In this document: positions 44,404 to 51,199 of the stretch, in pieces
How positions within the stretch are numbered: the first letter of the stretch is position 1
How the letters are laid out: each line of letters starts with the position of its first letter
Assembly (NCBI RefSeq): GCF_008704555.1
Contig: NZ_CP023702.1
Coordinates: forward strand, 1,922,001 to 1,986,000
Direction: 5' to 3'
Source: Streptomyces nitrosporeus
GTDB lineage: Bacteria > Actinomycetota > Actinomycetes > Streptomycetales > Streptomycetaceae
DNA: 64,000 nt
The notes under the pieces: generated by a model
Databases searched by the model: none
What the model saw: the letters and a program-made list of their open reading frames with translations, nothing else
What the model was told of the DNA's origin: nothing
Made by a program: the position numbers and the translations under genes

Positions 44404-44729
44404 TGGCCTCCCTGCCTGTCTACCGGTGACGCCTGGCCCCCGACGGCTTGGCCACCCGCCGCCAGCTCCGCGCCCTCGGGCTGCGGCCCGGCGGCCAAGA
44501 TGTCGCCGCGCAGCTTGAACGGCCGCGGCGTCGTCGGGGTCCGCTGGTCGCCTACCTCTACCGCATCGACCACGCCAGACCGGTCCGGCCGATGACCCCG
44601 GCCCGCCAGGCCGCGCTCGCCGCGGCGATGCGGGCCCGCCGCACCTGCCCCAACTGCCGGCAGGTCCGGGGGTACTGCATCCCGCGTTCCCTCGGCATGT
44701 GCGTGCCCTGCGCCGACTCCGGCGCCTGA
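44403..44729 (+). pseudogene. RRQRL-type zinc-binding protein with an in-frame TGA at codon 9
   Basis: The frame from ATG 44403 reads MASLPVYR, then TGA (44427-44429), then RLAPDGLATRRQLRALGLRPGG and on to a C-terminal zinc-like site CPNCRQVRGYC...CVPC. Relatives I remember read LPVYRWRLAP, so the TGA most likely replaces a TGG tryptophan codon. Either the gene is broken, or translation restarts at the in-frame TTG (44448, giving a 93-residue protein), or the stop is read through. The ATG overlaps the previous stop codon, consistent with a formerly full-length gene. Confidence 0.7.
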
Positions 44730-44749
44730 ACCAGCCCCTGACCACCACC

Positions 44750-44797
44750 GCCCCGGAGCACGGCGTGAGGCTGCCGGATCGACTCCGGCCCGGGGCA
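44750..44797 (+). ncRNA. tRNA-like minihelix 2 (acceptor stem plus T arm)
   Basis: GCCCCGG (44750-44756) pairs with CCGGGGC (44790-44796). The T stem is GCCGG/CCGGC with loop ATCGACT, and the linker is 16 bases containing CACggcGTG. Compared with minihelix 1 the T stem shows a paired G-C to C-G change that keeps pairing, which argues for selection on the RNA fold. It lies 35 bases upstream of the SpdD-like gene. Confidence 0.55.
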
Positions 44798-44831
44798 CTT
44801 AACGAACTCCCCTATCAGGCAGGAGACAGCA

Positions 44832-45320
44832 ATGGAGCAGCTCCCCACCTCCCGGGTGCAGGTTCCCCCGGGCTGGCCGACCGTCCCGGCCGCGCCCGTG
44901 TCCGGGACGGTCAGCCTCTACGGCGAGCAGTCCGGCACCGTCGTCTACGTCCCCGGGCCCGGCGGGCAGATGGTCCCGGTCCTGCGCGAGCACCTGCCCA
45001 CCGCCCCCGCGGTTTACCAGCCGCGGGATCTGACCCCGGCCCCGCTCATCGACCCCCGCGCCCAGCGTCTCGCCGCGGGTGGGCTGCTGGCCGGCGGGAT
45101 CGGGTTCGGGGGCGGGCAGCTCCTGGTCGGTGCCGGGCAGGTCGTGTCCGCGCTGACCGGGCTCGGCTCCGTCGTGATGTGGATCGCAGTTGCGGTCGTC
45201 GCTTCCCGGATCGCCCCGGCCGCGCTCGGCACCGCCCGTACCGGCACGGTCCACCACCACACCACCACGGTCACGCACTCCGCCCGCTGGTTCGGGCGCA
45301 CCACGACGCACGTGAGCTGA
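44832..45320 (+). CDS. SpdD-like spread protein with two membrane helices
   Basis: A 162-residue protein with AGGAGA before its ATG. The N-terminal 75 residues are Pro/Val-rich. Two hydrophobic segments follow (about 80-104, Gly-rich, and 110-130), then a His/Thr-rich tail (VHHHTTTVTHS). Size and layout match SpdD-type proteins that help spread elements along the recipient mycelium; there is no catalytic motif. It is flanked by a minihelix upstream and a 15-bp hairpin downstream. Confidence 0.6.
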   Translation: MEQLPTSRVQVPPGWPTVPAAPVSGTVSLYGEQSGTVVYVPGPGGQMVPVLREHLPTAPAVYQPRDLTPAPLIDPRAQRLAAGGLLAGGIGFGGGQLLVGAGQVVSALTGLGSVVMWIAVAVVASRIAPAALGTARTGTVHHHTTTVTHSARWFGRTTTHVS

Positions 45321-45376
45321 CGGTCCTCTGCCGCCCCCGGTACCGCTCTCGCGGGCCCGGAGGCGGCAGAGGACCG
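45321..45376 (+). terminator. Perfect 15-bp hairpin between spread gene and traA
   Basis: CGGTCCTCTGCCGCC (45321-45335) pairs fully with 45362-45376 across a 26-base loop, starting right after the stop codon. It probably reduces read-through or stabilises the message end; traA starts 38 bases later. Confidence 0.65.
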
Positions 45377-45414
45377 GACAGACCGGCCCGCAGTACCCCA
45401 TCACGGAGGACCGC

Positions 45415-46038
45415 ATGACCAGCAGTTCAGATCAGGTCCGCAACTTCGCGCAGCACCAGGCCGACCAGCCCTTCGGGCCGCCGCAGGGCGATGGGTTCTT
45501 CAACGTTCCCCCGCAGAACGGGCAGCAGGCCGGCGGGCGGCAGCGGGCGCAGCAGCCGAAGGAGGCGCCGACGTACAACTTCCACTTCGGGCCCAAGGAC
45601 GACGGCGGGAAGCGGCAGGGCCGGGGCAGCGGGTCCCGGGTCGGTCAGGGCCAGCAGCAGGGGCAGGGCGGTGGCCGTCGCGGCAGCACTCATTCGCCGT
45701 TGGCGGATCCGGAGTTCTTCACCAACGACGACGTCCGCAACTACTGCGAGGCCGCGCGGGCCGCGTTCATCCAGCTGTCCTTCGACATCGCGATGGCCTC
45801 CGAGGTGCTGAACGCGGTGCTGAAGGAGGTGCCCGACGCGGACGGGAAGCCGTTCGGGTCGCGGATGCGGGCCCGGCGGGTGACCCGGCGCCTGTCGAAG
45901 GTCGCCGACGAGGCGAAGAACGCCGCGAAGAACGCCGCCGCCACCTACGCCGCGTTCCAGCGGGAGTACTCCCCCGAGATGCAGCACAATCCCCGCGCCC
46001 GCCAGCAGCCCGGCCGCCGCTTCGACTTCAACGCGTGA
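45415..46038 (+). CDS. traA: Plasmid transfer protein TraA-like
   Basis: A 207-residue protein. The first 95 residues are Gln/Gly-rich and probably disordered. The C-terminal part holds the recognisable FFTNDDVRNYCEAARAAFIQLSFDIAMASEVL and RRLSKVADEAKNAAKNAAATYAAF, two predicted long helices as in TraA-type proteins of Streptomyces AICEs. Its biochemical role is not established; it accompanies TraB. A small gene overlaps its stop codon. Confidence 0.75.
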   Translation: MTSSSDQVRNFAQHQADQPFGPPQGDGFFNVPPQNGQQAGGRQRAQQPKEAPTYNFHFGPKDDGGKRQGRGSGSRVGQGQQQGQGGGRRGSTHSPLADPEFFTNDDVRNYCEAARAAFIQLSFDIAMASEVLNAVLKEVPDADGKPFGSRMRARRVTRRLSKVADEAKNAAKNAAATYAAFQREYSPEMQHNPRARQQPGRRFDFNA

Positions 46039-46220
46039 GCGGGGACCGCGCCATGGACGCTGCCATCGCTGCCGCCGCCGCTCTCGTCGCCACCCTGACC
46101 GCGGCTCTCACCGACCCGACCGTCACCACCGAGCAGGTGCAGGCCGTCGCTCAGCAGGCCCACGACCGCATCGAGGAAGCCGGGGGCGACTACGCCGGCG
46201 TCTTCCACCGCCTTTCCTGA
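46035..46220 (+). CDS. Small helical protein coupled to traA
   Basis: A 61-residue frame whose GTG overlaps the traA stop (GTGA); an ATG at 46053 is the alternative start. It is Ala-rich and helical (AAIAAAAALVATLTAAL), with an acidic C-terminus ending GDYAGVFHRLS. No family recognised. The overlap and codon use like its neighbours support it as real. Confidence 0.5.
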   Translation: MSGDRAMDAAIAAAAALVATLTAALTDPTVTTEQVQAVAQQAHDRIEEAGGDYAGVFHRLS

Positions 46221-46232
46221 TCAGCGCCACCC

Positions 46233-46274
46233 GCCCCGATGGTCGCAGGGCCGGTTCGACTCCGGCCCGGGGCA
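46233..46274 (+). ncRNA. tRNA-like minihelix 3 (acceptor stem plus T arm)
   Basis: GCCCCG (46233-46238) pairs with CGGGGC (46268-46273). The T stem is GCCGG/CCGGC (46250-46254, 46262-46266) with the fully canonical T loop TTCGACT, and the linker is 11 bases with no hairpin. It begins 13 bases after one stop codon and ends 39 bases before the traB start codon. Confidence 0.55.
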
Positions 46275-46313
46275 CTCGGCACCACCCGCAGCAGAGCTGA
46301 GAGGACACGCACC

Positions 46314-48344
46314 ATGGCACGCAAGACCAGCAAGCACACCAGCACCGGTCCGGGCGCCGAGCAGCGTCACGAGGAGCAGTTGCAGGGCAGTGCCGGGCGC
46401 GGGGACCTGACCGGGTACGTGCTGCACCGGGCCAAGCCGCACCTTCCCCCGTGGCTGACCGCGGCCGGGATCGGTGTGGTGAGCCTGCCCGCGCACTGGC
46501 AGTGGGGCGGCTCGGCCGCGGCCGGCGTCGGTCTCACCCTGGCCTCCGTCGCCCTGTCCGGCGCGACCTGGTGGGCCGGGCGCACGACCAGCAGCCAGCG
46601 CCGTCTGCACTCCGCTGTCACCGTCGCCGCCGGATCCGCGTGGCTGACCGCCGCGGCGCTGGCCGGTCCCGCGTCGGGGCCGCTCGCGGACCTCTACCTG
46701 ATGGGCGCCCCGACGCTGGCCCTGTCGTGGAACATCCGCATGGTGATGCGCCGCAACCCCGATGCCACCGGCACCGAGTCCGTGGACAAGGGGCTGCTGG
46801 AGAAGGTCGGCCTGGCCAAGACCCTGCTCAAGGGGGCGAAGGTGGAGCCGAACCGGGTGACCGTCGGCTACCAGCTGCCGCCCGGTGAACTCGTCAACGA
46901 CGACGTCGCCAAGGCCCTGGTGCGGATCGCGGGGGCGCTGGACGTGGCGCCGAACGCGGTGCGGATGCGCCCGGATCCGGAGTCCGCCGGCCGCGGGGAA
47001 ATCATCGTCGTCCCCCAGGACGTGCTGAAGGACGGCAGCACGTGGCCCGGCCCGTCCGCCCCGGGCGGGTCGATCGCCGAGCCGCTGAACGTCGGCTTCT
47101 ACGAGCACGGCGACCCGCTGTTGATGTGGATGTCCGGTGACCCGGCCGTCTCCCGCAACGCGATGCACCTGCTCATCATGGGAATGACCGGCTCCGGGAA
47201 GTCGGTGTCCGCGCTGAACGCGCTCGCGGAGATCCTGACCCGCCGGGACGCCATCGTGTGGGGCTCCGACCCGGTCAAGGTCACCCAGACCTTCGGCCCG
47301 CTCATCGGCGCGATGGACTGGGCCGCCCTGGACATGGCCTCCACCGAAGCGATGGTCTCCGCCCTCGAAGCGGTCATCCCCGCCCGCACGGCATGGCTCG
47401 CCGCCCACGGCTACAACCAATGGGTCCCCGAAGCCGCCGAGCCCCGCGCCGACGGCAGCCCGGGCGTGCCCTACCTCGTCGCGTGGTTCGAGGAAGCCGC
47501 GAAGTCCCTGCGGGAAGGACTCGACTTCACCGGCATCGCGCAGGAAGCCCGCTCCGCCGGGGTGTCCCTGGTCGTCTCCATGCAGCGCGCCTCCGGCTAC
47601 CAGATGCCCACCGACACCCGCGCCTCCCTCGGCTCGTCCTGGTGCCACGGCGTCCGCGACCACACCGACGCCGGATTCGCCCTCCCCGAGGAAGCCATCG
47701 ACGCCGGCGCCCGCCCCGAAGCGTGGAAGGACAAGAAACCCGGCTACGCCTACCTCGCCGCGAACGGCATCGACCAGGACGAGTGGGCCACCCCCACCCG
47801 CTCCCACAACATCACCGCCGACGACCTCACCGCGATCGTCGCGGACTACGCGGCCGTGCGCCCCACCATCGACCCCGTCACCGCCAAGGCGGCTGCCGCG
47901 GCGGCCGGGAAGCTGTTCACCGACCGGGCCGCCCGCACCGGACACACCGCCCCCAACGCCTCCCTCCCGGCCCCTGCCGGCGGAAAGGACCTCACCCCCG
48001 TGCACGAGGACGACTTCGACGGGATCGACGCGGACGACTTCGACCCCGAGGAGGAGCTGCCCACCCCGGCCGGGACGCTCCAGCTCGCCAACCAGCCCGC
48101 GACCGAGCGGATCGCGGTCTCCCCCAGCGAGGCCCGGGAGGTGATGGTCCGGCTGCTGGAACAGTTCGAGCGGGACGGCATGGAAACCGTCGGCCCGAAG
48201 GAGTTCATGGCCTACTGCGACCAGTTCGGCCGCAAGCGCGGATGGGTCTCCGGAGAGATCGCCCGCATGGTCCTCGAAGGACGCCTCGCCGAGACCGCCG
48301 ACACCGGCCGCTACCGGATCGTGCCCCAGCTCGCCACCGTCTGA
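46314..48344 (+). CDS. traB: TraB-type DNA translocase
   Basis: FtsK/SpoIIIE-like ATPase that moves double-stranded element DNA between hyphae; 676 residues. Two hydrophobic segments (about 55-75 and 105-125) anchor it. The motor has Walker A GMTGSGKSVSAL near residue 290, a Walker B-like YLVAWFEEAAK and VVSMQRASGYQ. The C-terminal winged helix (about 610-670: VMVRLLEQFERDGMETVGP, KRGWVSGEIARMVLEGRL) is where TraB proteins read their 8-bp TRS repeats. The ATG has GAGAGGA upstream. A repeat array overlapping its stop codon is the likely target. Confidence 0.93.
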   Translation: MARKTSKHTSTGPGAEQRHEEQLQGSAGRGDLTGYVLHRAKPHLPPWLTAAGIGVVSLPAHWQWGGSAAAGVGLTLASVALSGATWWAGRTTSSQRRLHSAVTVAAGSAWLTAAALAGPASGPLADLYLMGAPTLALSWNIRMVMRRNPDATGTESVDKGLLEKVGLAKTLLKGAKVEPNRVTVGYQLPPGELVNDDVAKALVRIAGALDVAPNAVRMRPDPESAGRGEIIVVPQDVLKDGSTWPGPSAPGGSIAEPLNVGFYEHGDPLLMWMSGDPAVSRNAMHLLIMGMTGSGKSVSALNALAEILTRRDAIVWGSDPVKVTQTFGPLIGAMDWAALDMASTEAMVSALEAVIPARTAWLAAHGYNQWVPEAAEPRADGSPGVPYLVAWFEEAAKSLREGLDFTGIAQEARSAGVSLVVSMQRASGYQMPTDTRASLGSSWCHGVRDHTDAGFALPEEAIDAGARPEAWKDKKPGYAYLAANGIDQDEWATPTRSHNITADDLTAIVADYAAVRPTIDPVTAKAAAAAAGKLFTDRAARTGHTAPNASLPAPAGGKDLTPVHEDDFDGIDADDFDPEEELPTPAGTLQLANQPATERIAVSPSEAREVMVRLLEQFERDGMETVGPKEFMAYCDQFGRKRGWVSGEIARMVLEGRLAETADTGRYRIVPQLATV

Positions 48345-48473
48345 CACCCCCCTGACAGTCCTGACACCCCTGACGCCCTGACACCGCATTCCCCTAGGTA
48401 GACGGGGGTGTCAGACCCGTCTGACACCCCCGTCTGACGGCTCTGACACCCCGCACCTGACGCCCCTGACGGA
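48341..48473. repeat. Candidate clt locus: array of CTGAC-type 8-bp repeats with a 16-bp inverted repeat
   Basis: CTGACACC occurs exactly at 48341, 48361, 48378, 48421 and 48443, and inverted at 48407. Related CTGAC units start at 48352, 48370, 48434, 48457 and 48466, spaced 8-14 bases apart outside the inverted-repeat gap. Inside the array a perfect 16-bp inverted repeat (48401-48416, 48419-48434) has a 2-base spacer. The array begins in the traB stop codon. In characterised Streptomyces plasmids clt overlaps the 3' end of traB and consists of 8-bp TRS repeats. Confidence 0.7.
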
Positions 48474-48480
48474 CACCCCC

Positions 48481-48654
48481 ATGCCGCTTTTGGACTGGCG
48501 GGACGCCCGCCACTTCGACGCCCACCGGGATCTGCCGTGCGTGCTGTGCGGCAAACCCACCCCCATGCGCAGCCACGACCGCGAGCCGGTCCACAAGGTC
48601 TGCGCCGAGGACTGGTGCGACCACAATCCCCACTCCCACCGCTTCCACAACTGA
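48481..48654 (+). CDS. 57-residue putative zinc-binding protein
   Basis: ATG right after the repeat array, no clear ribosome-binding site. The protein reads LDWRDARHFDAHRDLPCVLC, then KPTPMRSH and KVCAEDWCDHNP. CxxC and CxxxxC pairs with several histidines suggest a small zinc-binding fold. Similar short proteins with MRSH..E..HKVCAE occur in Streptomyces elements, from memory. Function unknown. Confidence 0.6.
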   Translation: MPLLDWRDARHFDAHRDLPCVLCGKPTPMRSHDREPVHKVCAEDWCDHNPHSHRFHN

Positions 48655-48668
48655 CCCGAGGAACCCCC

Positions 48669-48779
48669 GTGATCCGACTCCGTATCCAGGCCGCATTGGC
48701 CTACCGCACCCTGCTCGCCGTGCCCGCGCACGCCACGGTGGGCGCCGACCCGCCCCAGCTTGCCCTCGACATCGCCTGA
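48669..48779 (+). CDS. 36-residue small protein
   Basis: GTG start with GAGGA eight bases upstream, 14 bases after the preceding gene. It reads IRLRIQAALAYRTLLAVPAH and ends PPQLALDIA. Likely one helix. No family is recognised with confidence; the spacing and ribosome-binding site are the main support. Confidence 0.4.
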   Translation: MIRLRIQAALAYRTLLAVPAHATVGADPPQLALDIA

Positions 48780-48785
48780 CAACAC

Positions 48786-48827
48786 CGACGGCGGCCCCCA
48801 TCCGACCAAGAACCGGGGCCGCCGTCG
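48786..48827 (+). terminator. Perfect 13-bp hairpin before the PP-loop gene
   Basis: CGACGGCGGCCCC (48786-48798) pairs with 48815-48827 across a 16-base loop. It separates the transfer module from the replication module; the next start codon is 37 bases away. Confidence 0.65.
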
Positions 48828-48864
48828 TCCAGCACAACTCAACAGTGGAACTGGAGTCCTGAAT

Positions 48865-49965
48865 ATGACGGCACGTACCAAGAAGAAGCAAGAGGTCCTG
48901 GAGATGTTCCCCGGAATGCCCGATCTCCTACCAAAGGCCCCGCCGAAGGCCGTGTCCGGCGAGCATGTGGCCCGCACCCTGGACGAGGCCATCGCCCGCT
49001 CCCACGAGATCCTCGACCAGGCCCTCGCCGAGCACACCATCGTGGTCACGATCAGCCTTTTCTCTGGCGGCAACGACTCCGTGATCGCCTCCCACCTCCT
49101 GCGCGGCCGGGTCAACGCCATCGCCCACGTCAACACCGGCACTGGCATCCCGGCAACCACCACCCACGTCCGGGACGTCACCGCTGCCTGGAACCTGCCC
49201 CTGCACGAGCTGCACCCCCGCGATTCCTACGAGGACCTTGTCCTCGGCCGCGTCATCGCCCGTACCGGCCCTAACGCGGGCAAACGCCAGGTCTGGAAAG
49301 GCTTCCCAGGCCCGGCCGGACACCGCGTGATGTACCGCCGCCTCAAAGACGAACCCCTGATGCGACTGCGGGCTCAGCTCCTCGACAGCCGCCCACGCTC
49401 CGCGAAGGTCGCCTACCTCGGCGGGATGCGCTGGGCTGAGACCCAGCGCCGGTTTCGTAACGCCGAAGCCATCGACGTACAAGGCCGACTGGTTTGGGTG
49501 TCCCCCCTCGTCCACTGGACCGACGCCCACATGCGTGAATATCGGGCCCGTCACCGCTGCCAGCAAGACCACGAGCATGCCAACCACCGCCTGTGCACCC
49601 CGGACGCCCTGCCGCTCAACGAGGTGACCGAACACCTCCACATGAGCGGCGAGTGCCTCTGCGGGGCCTACGCCAAGCCCGGCGAGCTCGATGAGATCGA
49701 GTTCTTCTACCCCGAGACGGCCGCCCGCCTCCGAGCCCTGGAAGAACAGGCCGAACAGGCCGGTCTCCTGGCGTGTCGGTGGGGACGCAAACCTCCCACC
49801 GGCACCGCATCGGAGAGCGGCCCGGCAGGACGGCTGTGCTCCTCCTGCCCCGGCACCAGCGCGTCCGGGGACGACAGCGACACCCTCCTCGATGCCTGGC
49901 GAGACGCCGGACTCATCACTACCCAGCAACATGCCAACTTCCTGCGTCCAGGAGACGCCGCATGA
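48865..49965 (+). CDS. PP-loop (PAPS reductase/DndC-like) protein
   Basis: A 366-residue nucleotide-alpha-hydrolase of the phosphoadenosine-phosphosulfate reductase superfamily. The PP-loop is SLFSGGNDSVIASHLL (SGGxDS) near residue 66. The conserved middle reads GHRVMYRRLKDEPL, and VAYLGGMRWAETQRR follows. The C-terminal third has cysteines in HRC, HRLC, GECLCG, LLACRW and CSSCPG, which could hold a metal or Fe-S cluster, as in DndC. It has no sulfate-assimilation neighbours and overlaps the prim-pol gene by 4 bases, so it is probably a nucleic-acid modification or stress function of the element, not a biosynthetic reductase. The ATG has GGAG upstream. Confidence 0.85.
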   Translation: MTARTKKKQEVLEMFPGMPDLLPKAPPKAVSGEHVARTLDEAIARSHEILDQALAEHTIVVTISLFSGGNDSVIASHLLRGRVNAIAHVNTGTGIPATTTHVRDVTAAWNLPLHELHPRDSYEDLVLGRVIARTGPNAGKRQVWKGFPGPAGHRVMYRRLKDEPLMRLRAQLLDSRPRSAKVAYLGGMRWAETQRRFRNAEAIDVQGRLVWVSPLVHWTDAHMREYRARHRCQQDHEHANHRLCTPDALPLNEVTEHLHMSGECLCGAYAKPGELDEIEFFYPETAARLRALEEQAEQAGLLACRWGRKPPTGTASESGPAGRLCSSCPGTSASGDDSDTLLDAWRDAGLITTQQHANFLRPGDAA

Positions 49966-50852
49966 CCACCCACCTCCTGACCGCCGCCCTGGACGCGGCC
50001 GGGCGCGGGTGGCACGTCTTCCCACTCCGACCCGCCGACAAGCGCCCCGCACTCCACGGCGAGACCGCCTGCTCCCGCACCGGGGACTGTGCCGGCGGGC
50101 ACAGCAAGTGGGAGGACCGGGCCACCACCGACCCCGACCGCATCCACCGAGCCTGGACCACGGGCCGGTTCAACATCGGGATCGCTACGGGCCCGTCCAG
50201 GCTGGTCGTGGTGGACCTTGACGCGGTCAAGGCCAAAGACCCGAAAGGGACGCCTGACGGCGCCACTTCCCTGCAAGCGCTCTGCGAGCGCGCCGGGCAG
50301 GCCGTCCCGGCCACCTACCGGGTGCGGACCGCGAGCGGCGGACACCACCTCTACTTCACCGCCCCATCCGGCATCCGGCTCACCAACACCGCCGGGCTCC
50401 TCGGCCCGCACATCGACACCCGCGCGTGGGGCGGCTACGTCGTCGCCCCCGGCAGCACCGTCAACGGCCACACCTACAAGGTGCTGGACGACGCGCCTGT
50501 GACCCCGCTGCCCGGCTGGCTGCTGGACCTGCTCAAGCCCGCCGACCGGCCCACCGAGCCCGTGCGGCTGTCCGTTCCCCGGCGGGGCAACCGGGCCGCC
50601 GAGACCGCCCTGGAACGCGAAACCGCCCTCGTCGCGAGCACCCCCGAGGGCGGCCGGGAAGCACAGCTGTTCGTGAGTGCCCGGAAGGTGGCCCGGTTCG
50701 TCGGATGGGGCGACCTGACCCGGCACGAGGTCGAAGAAGCATTTCAGAGGGCGGGCGAGGCGGCCGGACTCCCGGCATCCCAGTGCCGCTCAACCCTGCG
50801 CAGCGTCATGAACTGGTCCCTCGCCAACTGCCGGCCGAGGGAGACGGCATGA
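49962..50852 (+). CDS. Bifunctional primase-polymerase (prim-pol)
   Basis: Archaeo-eukaryotic primase-type replication protein, 296 residues. The prim-pol domain (about 1-190) has WHVFPLRPADKRP, the metal-binding VVVDLD, TASGGHHLYF and DTRAWGGYVVAPGS. A helical C-terminal region (about 215-290) contains REAQLFVSARKVARFVGWGD and resembles a primase C-terminal domain. It should initiate replication of the excised element with the DUF3987 protein. The ATG overlaps the previous stop codon (ATGA). Confidence 0.9.
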   Translation: MTTHLLTAALDAAGRGWHVFPLRPADKRPALHGETACSRTGDCAGGHSKWEDRATTDPDRIHRAWTTGRFNIGIATGPSRLVVVDLDAVKAKDPKGTPDGATSLQALCERAGQAVPATYRVRTASGGHHLYFTAPSGIRLTNTAGLLGPHIDTRAWGGYVVAPGSTVNGHTYKVLDDAPVTPLPGWLLDLLKPADRPTEPVRLSVPRRGNRAAETALERETALVASTPEGGREAQLFVSARKVARFVGWGDLTRHEVEEAFQRAGEAAGLPASQCRSTLRSVMNWSLANCRPRETA

Positions 50853-51199
50853 GCACCCGGCCGATCCCCCCTCTGAAATGCCTTCCCGCCACCCCCACCG
50901 GCCCCCACCCCGCCGAACCCGCCCCGGCCACTCCCGGTGGTGGGGCGGCGAAGGGCGTCGCCGAAGGCGTCCCTTCATCGGTTCGTTCTGACCCGCAGAC
51001 CGGAGACGGGCGGTTCCCCGTCGCCTGGCTCACCATCTCCGCGCCCCGCGGCGCCGTCCCCACCGCCACGAGCACCTGCGAGTGCGGACGCAACCTCTTC
51101 GCCGCCGGACACCGCAAAGCCCTCGCCCTGATCGACGATCACACCCGCCACCGTGACACCTGCCCGCTCCGCATCACCGAGGAAAGGAACGTCTCATGA
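50849..51199 (+). CDS. Hypothetical protein within the replication operon
   Basis: A 116-residue protein overlapped by 4 bases at both ends, so firmly in the operon. The N-terminal half is Pro-rich and disordered. The C-terminal half has TSTCECGRNLFAAGHRKALALIDDHTRHRDTCPL, where CxC with later His and Cys may bind zinc. No named family. A replication accessory role is inferred from position only. Confidence 0.65.
   Translation: MSTRPIPPLKCLPATPTGPHPAEPAPATPGGGAAKGVAEGVPSSVRSDPQTGDGRFPVAWLTISAPRGAVPTATSTCECGRNLFAAGHRKALALIDDHTRHRDTCPLRITEERNVS

Noticed and set aside
42784-46274. Complete tRNA genes
   Set aside because: Only acceptor and T arms can be formed; the 11-18-base linkers are too short for D and anticodon arms.
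46221-48389. Long minus-strand open frame opposite traB, ending CPGPESNRP
   Set aside because: Codon use and family motifs support traB on the plus strand. The PGPESNRP-type peptide is a known artefact of reading a T-arm sequence backwards; here it comes from minihelix 3.
48341-48473. CRISPR array
   Set aside because: Units are 8 bases with spacings of only 8-14 bases, no long repeats or spacers and no cas genes.
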